From assembly GCA_010405405.1 (NCBI GenBank), contig MU004234.1, forward strand, positions 2,709,988-2,773,987: 64,000 nt of DNA. The letters run 5' to 3'. The notes under the pieces are model-generated. The model made no database searches, was not told where the DNA came from, and saw only the letters and a program-made list of their open reading frames with translations. How positions within the stretch are numbered: the first letter of the stretch is position 1; each line of letters opens with the position of its first letter. Of the stretch, positions 21,059-31,741 are shown one piece after another. The stretch comes from Microthyrium microscopicum. Taxonomy: Eukaryota > Ascomycota > Dothideomycetes > Microthyriales > Microthyriaceae. Made by a program: the position numbers and the translations under genes.

Positions 21059-22217
21059 CTCTCTATACTAATACGACGCTGAATGGCACCAACCATAGTA
21101 AAAAGGAAGTTAACAGTACATAGATCAGAGTGGTGAAAAAAAAATTGCTAATAATATTGGAACACGAGAGATGACAAACTATATCGGCATATAATCAACA
21201 AAGTGTTCGAGCGTAGACAACCGAAACATCATACGTTCTAATCAAACCAGCAGCATTTGCCTGGTACCCTTCACAAGAATTGTTCCTAAGTGCAGTTGCA
21301 GTTGCACAAGCAAAAGCTAAAATCATTCCGGCATTGACAGCACTCAAAGAGGGTTTCTCAAATCGCATTCTGGAGACGCCAGTTAAACGACGAGTTGAAC
21401 AAAACAATTAGTAAGATGAATGAGAACCTGGCTTTGAAGACACTTGCCCAGGAACCAATTTCGATAGACTCTGGGGGTGTATCTATTTACATTCATGTTT
21501 ACAGTACTACCAAAGTGTCTATTATCATAAAGAGACGGGCGTTATTGAAGTAAGCTCAACAGAGCCTGATCGACGGCCATCACATACACCTCAATGTATG
21601 TTTTCTAGTTATCCTTTCTCTCGTTATTTCTTAATTGGGGTTGATCAAATTTGGCAGCTCAAAGGGGGTGATGCTGGAGGGGGATAATGAGAGCCGCATG
21701 GTTGGGGCAGCCAAACAGCAGAAGACTTCCCAATTGGGCAGATCACAAGTCTATCACGGCCCGCCATGACGGTTTTTTGGTGGTTGACGCCACTTTCTTG
21801 ATGGGATCTGCATAATTCCCGATGGTGCATCAAACCTTCAGGTTGAATCAGTCCTCGAGAGTCGAGAAGGTTGTTACTGAGCTCAGTAATGAATTCAATC
21901 TCTTCGCGGCAGTTGATTTTTTGGTTGTTCATGGCAAATTAAGTATGTGTTCCTCGTTTAGATGGGCATTTACTGGTTAAGCCAAAGAAATTGAAATAGG
22001 CTTAGTGTTATCTTGGTAGCCTCCATCGCCCCTCAATAATAATACGATACGGTGCTCTACTCAACACCGTTGGCTACCACCGTTGTGCGTGGAAAATTCT
22101 TGCGTTTTGTCTCTGGCCAACCATCTCTTGTGGTTCTATCAACTCCGTCAACTTTCCCATCAATTGTTTCTGCATGTTTCTATACCCATTCTCAGCCTCG
22201 ATTTGTCAGCAAGAAGG
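21059..22217. other. intergenic, upstream of the ATRR-type gene
   Basis: Two minus-strand frames (21195-21407, 21645-21932) lack family features. The frame of the downstream gene is open back to 22083 but has no ATG before 22218. Confidence 0.45.
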
Positions 22218-25200
22218 ATGCCTATTATTGATACCACCAAAGACTTGAATTGTCTCTTCAATCTTCAAGTTCAGGCTTCGCCTGATGCCATTGCTCTTGA
22301 GGACGAGACCACAATATTGACATATGCTCAATTGGATGTCAAGGTCACCTCACTCGCTACACATCTGCGTACATTTGGAGTTGGACGAGACTCTTTAGTT
22401 GGAGTGCTTTTGTCTCGCAGCGCTGATTATGTGATTGCTTGTCTTGCCGCTCTCCGAGCTGGCGGCGCCTTTCTTGTCCTAGAGCTTGCCTACCCTCCCA
22501 GCTTGTTGGCCGATGTCATTGATGACGCTAAACCAGCGGTTATCGTAACTCATACTGCCCATGCTAGCCAGATCACTTCTACCACACCCCTGATTGTTCT
22601 CCAGGATCATGTCAGTGGATTAGATTGGTTCCCTCCCAACAATGAGCCTCACAATTCATCAGCTCTGCCGGCTGATGATGACTTGGACCGGCTTGCCTTT
22701 GCTTCATATTCATCTGGTACAACTGGCCGACCCAAAGGAATTGCGAATCCTCATCGAGCGGCTGTATTGTCGTATGATTTGAGATTTGGAGTCAACGATC
22801 TCGGTCCTGGCGACCGCGTCGCTTGTAACGTGTTTTTTGTTTGGGAAATTTTGCGACCTCTACTTAGAGGAGCAACAGTAGTTGTCGTACCTGACGAGAC
22901 TAGCTATGACACAATTGCTTTGGTAGAGCTATTGTCTTCTCGACGTGTAACGGAAACTCTTATGACTCCAACATTGCTTGCTGCTGTTCTCGCCAGACAT
23001 CCTGACATTGGCAACCTTCTTCCAGATCTACGAACTTTGTGGTTTAATGGCGAAGTAGTCACTACAGATCTTGTTCGCCGCGCTATGAAGTCTCTTCCAA
23101 AAGCTCGTCTCCTCAATTGCTACAGCGCAAGTGAGACTCATGAAATTGCCTGCGGAGATATTCGAGATATGCTTGATACATCGGTACCCTATTGTCCGGT
23201 TGGTCCACCTTTGGACCCGAAACATGCATACATATTGAGTGATGAGGGTAAAAGAGTTGCGGATGGAGTCAGTGGGGAGTTGTTTGTCGGAGGGCCTCTT
23301 TTGGCTCGCGGATACATCAATCTACCGGAAACTACTGCAGCAGCTTTCTTGCCTGATCCTTTCGACACCTCACCTGGAGCTCGCATGTATAGGACTGGAG
23401 ATACTGGGCGAATATTACCGACTGGAATCCTAGAGATTACTGGACGTGTAGGGTCTATGATAAAGATTCGAGGATATTCTGTTGTTCCTGGTAAAATCGA
23501 GCGTGCAATTGTAGAGCACTTTGCTGTCAGTAATTGCGTCGTGATTGCTGTTGGTGATGGGCTCGATCGTCAATTGGTAGCTTATATCGTTCACGACAAG
23601 CAAGAACAAGATGAGCGTACTCAACTCGAGATCGATGACACAGGATTTAGTCCAATCGCACGTGGAGTGTTAACATCGTCGTTGGCACAATACATGATAC
23701 CAGCATTTTGGGTACCAATGGACGAGCTTCCCACCCACGAAGTTTCCGGAAAGGTTGATTTAAATCGGCTGCCATCTCCAACATCGACCAAATCACGAAG
23801 CGCAACAATGCAGAACGGCAAAGGACTACAACGAGATACGAATGTCAACACAAAGACCATTGCGGAACTTTGGGCAGCTTCTTTGAGTCTTTCAGCTAAC
23901 TCCATCATCTCAAAAACGGACCCCAACTTCTTTGACCTCGGAGGCCATAGTTTATTGTTGGCAAATCTTGCTAGTAGAATGACTACGTATTTCGGCTTTT
24001 CAGTGCCTCTAGCTCGTCTAGCAGGTATGCCGACTCTTGAGGGACATCTGCAGGTTGTGATATCTGCTCGCGATGGCCACACATCCTCAGTACAAGCTAA
24101 TCTGCCTGCAATTTTGAAAGCAGACTCGGTTCTTCCAGCAGAGTTCAAGCCTGTGCAAGCGGCATTTTGTCCTATTCGCAAAGCAGAGACAATTTTCCTG
24201 ACAGGTGCAACTGGATTTCTTGGTGGAGTGCTTCTTCAAGAGCTTTTGGAAGCAACTCAAGCTCGTATTATCTGCCTTGTACGCTTTACTGACCCGTCTG
24301 AGGGTGGTAGTGCCCCAGGAATGGCTAGAATTCGTCGAAACCTCTTGGACCTTGGCCTCTGGAAAGACTGGATGCCAAATCGCATCGAGATTCTTGGTGG
24401 GAACTTATCTCTGAAACGAATGGGGCTTTCCGCCACAGACTTTGAGAAGATATCTAAGCGTATTCATGTGATTATACATGCTGGGGCTACCGTCAATCTC
24501 GTTTATCCATATGCTGCACTGAAAGCCGCAAATGTTGACGGTACCAAGGAAATTCTACGACTTGCTTGCGCCGGCGGTTCTACATTACAATATGTATCGA
24601 CAAACAGCGTCTTGCCACCATCAACGGAAGGCTGGTCCGAGGATACAGCAATTGATATTGCCACTGTCTCAGACAAACTCATCGATGGTTACAGTCAGAC
24701 CAAATGGGTAGCCGAAGAACTTATCCATGAAGCTGCTCGCCGTGGATTACCCGTAGGTATTCTAAGACCAGGCACAATAAGTGGTCATAGTAGCTCCGGT
24801 ACGACCAACACATATGATTTACTCAACGCAATTATTGTAGAGTCTCTTCATATTGGCCATCATCCAGATATTCCCGGCTGGAAAGCAGAAATGACACCAG
24901 TTGATTTTGTATGCAAGGCCATTGTCACACTTGCAGATCAACAACAATCAAGCCAGCACATATATCACCTCAGCGAGCCGCATCCCATTGAGATGGCAGC
25001 TCTCTTTGCTATTTTAAATGGCATGGGCTATGGAACTAAACCATTAGCTTGGGATGAGTGGATTGACTTATGGAATGATTCGCGAGGCTCTATCAAAGGT
25101 GGCGAAGGAGCATTTACCGTTGATATTATTCGCGGTGGTGTCCCAACAGCGGAATTTTTGAGGTGCATTACTCTGCTCAACGATACCGGTACAATAGCGG

Positions 25201-26081
25201 CTCTTGGGACTCTTCAGCGTCCGGGAGTTGATGAAGCACTTCTTGAAACATATACTCGTCATTGGTACGCACGCGGTTGGCTACCTCGGCCTCCACCTCC
25301 TCGCCATGGTTTCTGTGAAGGTACGAAACTGACCACACGAGGGCCACTTTATGGACGTGTAGCGGTTGTCACTGGCGCATCTTCTGGTATTGGTGCCGCC
25401 GTGGCTACCGCTCTGGCCAAAGAAGGGGTACATGTTGCTCTTGCTTCGCGGAGGGTGGAAGTATTGAACGATTTGAAGAAAAGACTTCTAGGGCATGGTA
25501 ACAAAATCGTAGCCCATGGAACAGACGTTACAGATCCAAAACAGGTGAACTCTCTTATGGAAACCACCACTGAACAACTTGGTCCTATTGATATCTTGGT
25601 ATCTTGTGCTGGTGTCATGTACTACACTATGATGGCCAATGTGAAGAGCTGGGAATGGAATCAGACAGTTGACGTGAATTGCAAAGGCTTGCTTCATTGT
25701 TTGGCATCGACTGTTCCTTCCATGCTATCTCGAGGCTCTGGTCATATTGTTGCCATATCGTCTGATGCTGGTCGCAAGGTCTTTCCAGGACTTGGTGTTT
25801 ACTCTGCAAGCAAGTTTTTCGTGGAAGGAACTCTCCAGGCACTTCGTTTAGAAACAGCTGGAACTGGGCTCAGAGTTACCAGTGTTCAGCCAGGAAATAC
25901 TGCCACTGATTTGCTTTCCATGTCTACCGACGAAGAGGCGATCAAGAAATATGCTCAACCGACTGGTGCCAAAGTTCTGGACCCGGAAGATGTGGCATCG
26001 TCGATAATATATGCTCTTCAACAGCCTCAACACGTTGCCATCAACGAAGTGCTCATAGAGCCAAGGGATGAGCCAATTTAA
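22218..26081 (+). CDS. NRPS-like carboxylic acid reductase, A-T-R-SDR (ATRR/NPS10 type)
   Basis: A single exon of 1287 residues from the first ATG in frame. Domain order: adenylation (A3 motif S-Y-S-S-G-T-T-G-R-P-K-G); carrier protein (F-D-L-G-G-H-S, phosphopantetheine Ser578); thioester reductase (T-G-A-T-G-F-L-G from about 662, Y825-x3-K829); and a separate C-terminal short-chain dehydrogenase (T-G-A-S-S-G-I-G from about 1052, Y1195-x3-K1199). The same four-domain layout and similar size are known from Aspergillus ATRR, which reduces glycine betaine through the aldehyde to choline, and from the NPS10 group. In the A domain the usual F-D-x-S core is F-F-V-W-E, so the Asp that holds an alpha-amino group is missing, as expected if the substrate has no free amine. 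Betaine reduction is therefore a good inference, not proven. All catalytic residues are intact. Confidence 0.9.
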   Translation: MPIIDTTKDLNCLFNLQVQASPDAIALEDETTILTYAQLDVKVTSLATHLRTFGVGRDSLVGVLLSRSADYVIACLAALRAGGAFLVLELAYPPSLLADVIDDAKPAVIVTHTAHASQITSTTPLIVLQDHVSGLDWFPPNNEPHNSSALPADDDLDRLAFASYSSGTTGRPKGIANPHRAAVLSYDLRFGVNDLGPGDRVACNVFFVWEILRPLLRGATVVVVPDETSYDTIALVELLSSRRVTETLMTPTLLAAVLARHPDIGNLLPDLRTLWFNGEVVTTDLVRRAMKSLPKARLLNCYSASETHEIACGDIRDMLDTSVPYCPVGPPLDPKHAYILSDEGKRVADGVSGELFVGGPLLARGYINLPETTAAAFLPDPFDTSPGARMYRTGDTGRILPTGILEITGRVGSMIKIRGYSVVPGKIERAIVEHFAVSNCVVIAVGDGLDRQLVAYIVHDKQEQDERTQLEIDDTGFSPIARGVLTSSLAQYMIPAFWVPMDELPTHEVSGKVDLNRLPSPTSTKSRSATMQNGKGLQRDTNVNTKTIAELWAASLSLSANSIISKTDPNFFDLGGHSLLLANLASRMTTYFGFSVPLARLAGMPTLEGHLQVVISARDGHTSSVQANLPAILKADSVLPAEFKPVQAAFCPIRKAETIFLTGATGFLGGVLLQELLEATQARIICLVRFTDPSEGGSAPGMARIRRNLLDLGLWKDWMPNRIEILGGNLSLKRMGLSATDFEKISKRIHVIIHAGATVNLVYPYAALKAANVDGTKEILRLACAGGSTLQYVSTNSVLPPSTEGWSEDTAIDIATVSDKLIDGYSQTKWVAEELIHEAARRGLPVGILRPGTISGHSSSGTTNTYDLLNAIIVESLHIGHHPDIPGWKAEMTPVDFVCKAIVTLADQQQSSQHIYHLSEPHPIEMAALFAILNGMGYGTKPLAWDEWIDLWNDSRGSIKGGEGAFTVDIIRGGVPTAEFLRCITLLNDTGTIAALGTLQRPGVDEALLETYTRHWYARGWLPRPPPPRHGFCEGTKLTTRGPLYGRVAVVTGASSGIGAAVATALAKEGVHVALASRRVEVLNDLKKRLLGHGNKIVAHGTDVTDPKQVNSLMETTTEQLGPIDILVSCAGVMYYTMMANVKSWEWNQTVDVNCKGLLHCLASTVPSMLSRGSGHIVAISSDAGRKVFPGLGVYSASKFFVEGTLQALRLETAGTGLRVTSVQPGNTATDLLSMSTDEEAIKKYAQPTGAKVLDPEDVASSIIYALQQPQHVAINEVLIEPRDEPI

Positions 26082-26287
26082 AATGTTCTCATGACTACAA
26101 GAAGAGATCGAGCTGCATACAATACAGGAGACGAATTATAAATGAAGTATGGATTTTACATGAATATATACCCAGAACAACCACTTAATCGTCTCCTTAG
26201 CGATTCTTGTGGTTACTTTGCGTAGACCTGCTATGCGAAAAGAATGGTAGTCCTATGAACAATAAAAGATAACATCCATTCCCTACT

Positions 26288-26888
26288 CTAGGACAAAATC
26301 CAAGCAAGAGCGACTGTAACGAAAGCTAGCGCACCACTATATTGAACAGCCTTGTTGCCGCTGCTCATTGACATTCCAGATGGCATCGACATGCCGGGCA
26401 TAGTTCCTGTCATACCGGGCATGGTCATGCCAGGCATCGAGCTCATGGACCCGCTGCTCATATCCATGGGGGGAATCTTGACCATGATTCCCTTTGCGAG
26501 TGAATCTACCTGTGGTGTATATGTTCCCTCTTCAAAGGGGCATTTCATGCCAACTTGCATCATAGCTAACTCCAATTAGCATTGGCCTTGCAAAGAAGCC
26601 TTGAGAATTCATACCTTCATCCTCCGATTTGTTCATCATGATGCAGGACATGCAGAGTCCTCCGATTGAGGCAACATCGAATGATGTGTTGGAGCATACG
26701 CACTTCTCTGCCATGGCGCTCACTGGGGTCTTTGTTGCCATACAGCCGGTCATGAGTTCCATGACTGGTTTGCAGATGGTGTTGCATTGAGCCGGCATGG
26801 CTGCCATTGGCATTGGCATTGTTGGTGCCATTGTTTGTGCCATAACTTGTGATGCCATAGCAATGGAGAATATGACTGTGGAGATCAT
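26288..26888 (-). CDS. secreted Cys-rich, Met-rich protein with GPI-like tail (CFEM-like)
   Basis: Two exons (26888-26615, 26553-26288) with a 61-base intron (GTATGA donor, GCTAAT branch, AAG acceptor) give 179 residues. I start at the Met that opens a signal peptide (M-I-S-T-V-I-F-S-I-A-M-A-S); an ATG 14 codons upstream is possible. The N-terminal half has eight Cys: C-x3-C-x9-C-x13-C-V-C-x13-C-x2-C, then one more before P-F. The C-x-C recalls CFEM, but the spacing is looser. The C-terminal half is a Met/Ser/Gly/Pro run with M-P-G-M repeats, then a hydrophobic tail like a GPI signal. Met clusters of this kind bind Cu(I) in copper transporters and chaperones, so cell-surface copper binding is possible. 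Confidence 0.75.
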
Positions 26889-27040
26889 TTTGGCGAAAGA
26901 AAGTGGAATAGAAAATTGATACTGGAACATTGATTATTTACGAGAACTGGAGCAACATCGACAGAGATATATGTCCCCATCCTCGATTTGGCTCCGCTCA
27001 TAGTGAATGTTCGGTGCATGAACTTGCTGGTTTCCTGTTT

Positions 27041-27489
27041 CTAGAACTCTTGGCCTAAGCAAAGATCTGCTGGACTGGTGGCTGTGATACGAAAGAAGTT
27101 TGCTGCACAGAAGGGAAGATCACATGGAAGGGTTTTGTCATACAGAAAAGGCAATCTAGGCTGTCTTGAGTTCAGCATGTTTCCATGGAGGAACAGCATA
27201 TAAGGCCGAGCTAAGAATTCTTCAGGGACAACGATGCCCAAGGGGGTTCAGGTTGGATCTTGGTCTTGACCGGGCAATTTCGAGTCTTCATTATGCCATA
27301 GCTTTGATATGAGCGTTCGAAGTACCAGTCGCAATCACCGTGGTAGATTATCCAGCTGTATAGCGCCCGAAACTTGGCTCTGACTTCACAAAAGTGAAAA
27401 AGACTTGGGCCCGCTGGGCAGAGGCTTTTTGTTTGACCCTGAGTTTCACGATAGTTTTCCTGGGGTGTTCTGTGAATGCGCTCGCTCAT
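27041..27489 (-). pseudogene. possible frameshifted gene of unknown family
   Basis: Two minus-strand frames (27489-27211 and 27241-27041) overlap and read like one protein that changes frame near 27230. The first part is Tyr/Trp/Cys-rich (Y-S-W-I-I-Y-H-G-D-C-D-W-Y-F), and the second ends C-L-G-Q-E-F. There is no intron signal at the overlap. I do not recognise a family, and this may be chance. Confidence 0.25.
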
Positions 27490-28305
27490 CTATACTTCTA
27501 GGCCGAGACTGTATACTCAGAATTTAGTACTGATCCAGTGCCAGGAGTTGATGTTGATCTTGTTTCACCTTGCCAGAACATTACTGCCCATGTGTATCTG
27601 CCATTTTCCCGACATGAGAATACTTGGAATTAATGCCTAATAGTTGACTTTGCAAGAAACAGAACTGATAGTTGTGATCAGCCCAATTGTTTGGCAACAT
27701 GAAACCACTATTTGGATTCTGGATTTGCAACCCTGATTCTGGTGGCAGTCGAAGGTAATGTCAACAGAAAATCCTCGGGTTAAAAACTATCGACATGGAA
27801 TCCCAAGAAAAAGATATCGAAATGTGCCAAAATTCTTCAGTTCCCCTCGAATGCCATTGTGCTAAAATACTGTCCAAAGACACTGGCGTATTCGATGCCG
27901 CGTGAAACCGTATTTCAGAGATACGACACTGAATCCTCACAATAGGTAAAGGTTTATGGAAAACAAGTCAGTACCCTAACATTGGATTGTCATCGCTGGC
28001 TTAGAGGATGATGGCAGACCGGCGACCGCAAAGTAGAGTACAGTAGTGACTTACCAGTGCCACCCGTGAGCCTATTATCTCTATTTGTGTTGCTTGAGAT
28101 ACATTCCCCGCATTTTTAGAGCTAGGCTGTGCTGTGTTGTGTGTCTTTCGCTCCTGGCTGATTGCTTGACTTGTTGCATCTTGGGAACTACATTTGATGC
28201 TCCTAATTTCCTAATACATTGCCAGAAATTGCGCTGGGATTCTAGACTGAAGTGTTTGAATGAAGATTGGCCTAAAATTCTGTGACTTTTCCATCTCTTT
28301 GTAAA
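27490..28305. other. intergenic, no gene seen
   Basis: About 800 bases. A 66-codon plus-strand frame at 28085-28285 has no recognisable content. Confidence 0.45.
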
Positions 28306-28992
28306 ATGGCAGCATCAGCCTCTTTCAAAATCCATGCAAAGCCAGGTACTGACATTTGGCGAAAGCCACCTCACGCCGATGTGTTCAATGGTAAGTCTCT
28401 GTCCGTCCAATATTTGATCTATGCACTGGTGCTAACAATCACAGCTCCAACGGCCATTCCACCAGGAGTGAAATCAACCTCGGGGCCTCTCAACACTTTT
28501 GTTTCGGTGCAAGCGTCGGTGTCATTTGCGTGGAAGGAGCGTTATGATCAAGCAGGATTGCTACTGTGCCTTCGAAAGCGGTCAGTCAGTGAGGAGCAAT
28601 CAGTGGAATTGACAACAGCACCACCAGCCAAATGGATCAAAACTGGAATCGAGTTCTATAATGGCAAGCCTATGCTTTCTACCGTAGCCTGTGATGCATG
28701 GGCAGATTGGAGTGTTACCCCAAGAACTATGGGTGCCGGTGCATCTGCAACGGCAACGTGGACAACGCTCTCAATTGAAAAGGAACAAGATGAGAATGGT
28801 GTGAGTCTCTGGGTATATCACATCGATGATCTTGGGGAGAAGATACCCTTGCGTGAAATTACCTGGGTTTTTGGACATGATCCAGATCGGTGGAACATCG
28901 AGGTTCTGGCCATGGCAGCGAGGCCAGAGAAGAGTGCTATTGATATATTGGAGGTTTCCATCAAAGACATGGCAATAGAGTGGAACAATTGA
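28306..28992 (+). CDS. DUF1349 (concanavalin A-like) protein
   Basis: Two exons (28306-28390, 28445-28992) give 210 residues. The 54-base intron (GTAAGT, GCTAAC, CAG) is a multiple of three, so the frame stays open through it and could mislead a naive call. The ATG at 28306 opens M-A-A-S-A-S-F-K-I-H. The fold signature runs D-I-W-R-K-P-P, F-V-S-V-Q-A-S-V-S-F, Y-D-Q-A-G-L-L-L, W-I-K-T-G-I-E-F-Y-N-G-K-P, D-W-S-V, then a late V-F-G-H-D-P strand. This is the small soluble DUF1349 family, which includes yeast Ree1, linked to enolase regulation. No signal peptide, so probably cytosolic. Exact role unknown. Confidence 0.82.
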   Translation: MAASASFKIHAKPGTDIWRKPPHADVFNGKSLSVQYLIYALVLTITAPTAIPPGVKSTSGPLNTFVSVQASVSFAWKERYDQAGLLLCLRKRSVSEEQSVELTTAPPAKWIKTGIEFYNGKPMLSTVACDAWADWSVTPRTMGAGASATATWTTLSIEKEQDENGVSLWVYHIDDLGEKIPLREITWVFGHDPDRWNIEVLAMAARPEKSAIDILEVSIKDMAIEWNN

Positions 28993-29591
28993 GATTCACC
29001 GTTAGGTCGCAAGTCCATGATATGCACCTCAAAGAGAACATGTACAGCAAGAACCTCAAACGCACTCGATGAGACCAGCACAATACATCTCTAGACTCAT
29101 GGAGTAGAACTTGCTATCATTTCAAATTCTAGACCATCTCTACGAAGCAACATGCATTGAGTCGCATATGAGCCGTCGTAACAGCAAATCAGTATTGAAA
29201 GGTTTCCCGCTCAAATCTTTGTATTCCAAAGAAAAGCGGGTTAAGATCCAATAGCCATACAGAATGTGTGCCATCAGTCTTTGGCTTGCATGTGTTGCGG
29301 AAGTATTTCGTTCTTCGCCTACATATTGGCCCCCAAAACTCGACCCCAACTATTTCGGACCCCAAAGCTCTCCCGATTAGGCATTGAGCACCAAACTATC
29401 TACAACACCGGAATCAGGCTGCAGTACACGTGGATCTGATGGCAAGCAGTTGGGGTGGCAGTGTTGATCTTCACAATCGCGAATCGTCCACCATATAAAT
29501 CAGTCAACATTTCCTTTATTTGATATAGAACTCCTACTTCCAGCTAAGACGTTCCAGATATATCCAATCAAGCCATACGAAAACATCCGCC
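28993..29591. promoter_or_regulatory. intergenic with TATA box of the thioredoxin gene
   Basis: A TATAAAT box lies near 29494, about 95 bases before the ATG at 29592, followed by a pyrimidine-containing leader and a good A-rich start context. I see no gene in this stretch. Confidence 0.45.
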
Positions 29592-30260
29592 ATGACTGAA
29601 CCATACTGGACTGTCAGTGACGAGGCCAGCCTCGAAACCCTCACTTCAGAAAACACGTTCGTCCTAGTCGATTTCTTCGCCGACTGGTGTCCTGCCTGTC
29701 AAAAAATTGCTCCAGACTTCTCCGAGCTCGCCATGAACTATAACGATGAGGGCACACTCACCTTTGCCAGGGTGGACACGGAAGCAGCAAAAGATCTGGC
29801 TATAGCATACAACATTGAGTCTATTCCTACCTTCATCCTCTTCAAGAATGGAGCGATTGTAGACAGTGTCCAGGGAGCTGATCTGAATGCTGTTATCGAC
29901 ATGGTCAACAATCAAGAAGATGTAACATCAACTCTGCAGCTCACGAGTGTAGAAGTTACCACGGTGGAAGTTACCAAGATAACAACAATGACTGCGGAAC
30001 TAGAAGTGGCTGAAGATGACGAGGATACCGAGGAGGTAGAAGCTACTGAAGAAGACGGCGAGGAAGAAGGGGTGGAAGAGGACACTGAAGAGGTTTATGT
30101 TCAGGAAACCGAAGAGATCTATGTTGAAGAAGATGTCGAAGTTGAGGACGATGTTGAAGTTGAGGACGATGTTGAAGTTGAGGAAGATGTTGAAGTTGAG
30201 GAAGATGTTGAAGTTGAAGAAGACACTGAAATAGTTGAGGAAGAGGAGGAGGAAGAGTAA
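29592..30260 (+). CDS. thioredoxin with long acidic repeat tail
   Basis: A single exon of 222 residues. Residues 1-108 are a complete thioredoxin fold: F-V-L-V-D-F-F-A-D-W-C-P-A-C-Q with the redox pair C33/C36, the F-A-R-V-D-T strand, and cis-Pro P79 in E-S-I-P-T-F. The active site is W-C-P-A-C, not the common W-C-G-P-C, which should shift its redox potential. From about 140 to the end the protein is almost only Glu, Asp, Val and Thr, including near-perfect hexapeptide repeats V-E-V-E-[ED]-D. No signal peptide, so it is expected in the cytosol or nucleus. The tail could mediate binding to basic partners or act as a histone-chaperone-like surface; that is inference. Confidence 0.9.
   Translation: MTEPYWTVSDEASLETLTSENTFVLVDFFADWCPACQKIAPDFSELAMNYNDEGTLTFARVDTEAAKDLAIAYNIESIPTFILFKNGAIVDSVQGADLNAVIDMVNNQEDVTSTLQLTSVEVTTVEVTKITTMTAELEVAEDDEDTEEVEATEEDGEEEGVEEDTEEVYVQETEEIYVEEDVEVEDDVEVEDDVEVEEDVEVEEDVEVEEDTEIVEEEEEEE
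30127..30228 (+). repeat. in-frame 18-base tandem repeat encoding V-E-V-E-[ED]-D
   Basis: Five to six copies of an 18-base unit (GATGTTGAAGTTGAGGAA-like) differ at one or two bases each. Slippage in multiples of 18 would lengthen or shorten the acidic tail without breaking the frame, so length polymorphism between isolates is likely. Confidence 0.8.
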
Positions 30261-30863
30261 CTGCAATCATAAATTCCTGTCTTGATATCAACCCCAGAGC
30301 AGGATGATGGCAGGCAAGGCAGTATGACGGCTAGCAACTGGGTATTAGTGAAATGATGGCTTCATCTGCAAATCCTTCCGTTGACAAAGTACAAGTCTTC
30401 TTCATTTTCTACTTCGCTGCTTTCATCTTATATTGGTTTTCTAATTCTGTTGGTTTTTGTGTATTTGTTGGATTTTCCACTCCAGTTTCAAATGGTCATA
30501 CAGAATAGAAGCCATGCAAAGAAGCAGACAACGGGTTGGCAGAATGAATGGCGCGCTCCCATTAGCCTCGTTGGCTCCCAGAGGCCACATTTCTTTATTG
30601 AGTGCTTTATTTATCATGAAGGACGTTCAGACTCGAAAGGCGTATCGAATACAATGGGCATTATAGTACCTGTTATTAAGAGCGTTCGTGGCAGCCATCG
30701 GAGCTGATGGGTTGAATCAAGTCGAAATAAAACATTGACTGTGTTGATACTTCATTTTTCAATGAAGGAAATCACACTGCACCTCAGGCTGGCCATAGGC
30801 GTCCTTTCTTGTCTGTCTTAGTATCTCCATGCAGCAAAGTTGCCATCTCCAGCTCTTGAGGCC
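30261..30863. other. intergenic, no gene seen
   Basis: A plus-strand frame at 30381-30707 has a hydrophobic start but no homology I can see. Otherwise empty. Confidence 0.4.
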
Positions 30864-31741
30864 ATGACAAATTCTTTTACGTATAATAGGACCACTTTCT
30901 TACTGGATGGCAAGCCTTTTCAGATCATCGGAGGGCAAATGGATCCACAAAGATTTCCGCCCGAGTATTGCAGAGATCGGTCACTACCAAGGTATGGAAA
31001 CGCTAGGTCAGTGTTATTGCTATATTCTTTACGAGCATGTGGTAACACAGCCAGCAACTGGATTTGTTCAGCCGAAATATCGTGCTCGTGATCGAGTCTT
31101 AGTATATGTGAATCGAATCCGTCGGGGAATCATTGACAGTCAGTACGAAAACCCTCCAAATGTGTATGTGACGTTGGAATTCGGGAGATACGATGCAATT
31201 GTTCATCGAATTCTTGGAAGAGTTGATTATCATTCTCGTGGGAACCCATACACTAATCATGTACACGACACATTCAAAGTAATTATGGGAAATGTCATAA
31301 CTCATAGCTGGAAATGTCACACTTGATGGATGGGAGATCTTTCCCTTGCCCATGGAGGAAATATCATTCTTGGATGAAGCACCGAAGGCAAATGATTTCG
31401 ATACCAAAGCAGGAAGTCCGCCAGTTATTTATCAAGGATCTTTTGTGATGGAAGGAGCTGAGAAAACGAACAATCCTGCTTTGCCAGATACATATCTCGA
31501 AATTCCCAAAGGTCCGAGGGGTGTGGTCTGGATCAATGTCTTCAATCTGGGTCGCTATTGGTACGTGGGTCCTCAGAAATCGCTCTATCTGCCCGGCACG
31601 CTTATCAAACCCGGCAAGGAGAATACAATAGTTGTCTTGGAGCTAGAACCAGGTCTAAGAAATGGCAGTATGATGGCCTTTGGATCAGTTGAGCGAGCCT
31701 GGGGCAAGAATCTGGACATTAACTGTTCAAATTGTGTATGA
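30864..31741 (+). pseudogene. GH35 beta-galactosidase pseudogene, centre deleted
   Basis: The start reads like a GH35 N-terminus (F-L-L-D-G-K-P-F-Q-I-I-G-G-Q-M-D, then R-F-P-P-E-Y). After about 45 codons the homology jumps to the C-terminal jelly-roll domains (A-R-D-R-V-L-V-Y-V-N-R, L-G-R-V-D-Y) and, in a further frame from 31346, to the last domain (P-D-T-Y-L-E-I-P-K-G, G-V-V-W-I-N-V-F-N-L-G-R-Y-W). The catalytic barrel with both Glu residues is absent, so about two-thirds of a usual 600-plus-residue enzyme is missing, and there are frameshifts. It cannot be a working galactosidase. It once may have complemented the alpha-galactosidase at 17390. Confidence 0.85.

Noticed and set aside
21195-21932. 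Two minus-strand frames of 70 and 95 codons
   Set aside because: No recognisable domain, no intron-linked partner, and no clear start context.
22083-22217. N-terminal extension of the ATRR-type protein
   Set aside because: The frame is open upstream but has no ATG before 22218, and the extension lacks adenylation-domain homology.
30000-30337. Three minus-strand frames rich in Phe/Asn, Gln/His or Ser/Thr
   Set aside because: They are antisense images of the acidic repeat in the thioredoxin gene; their composition follows from the 18-base repeat.
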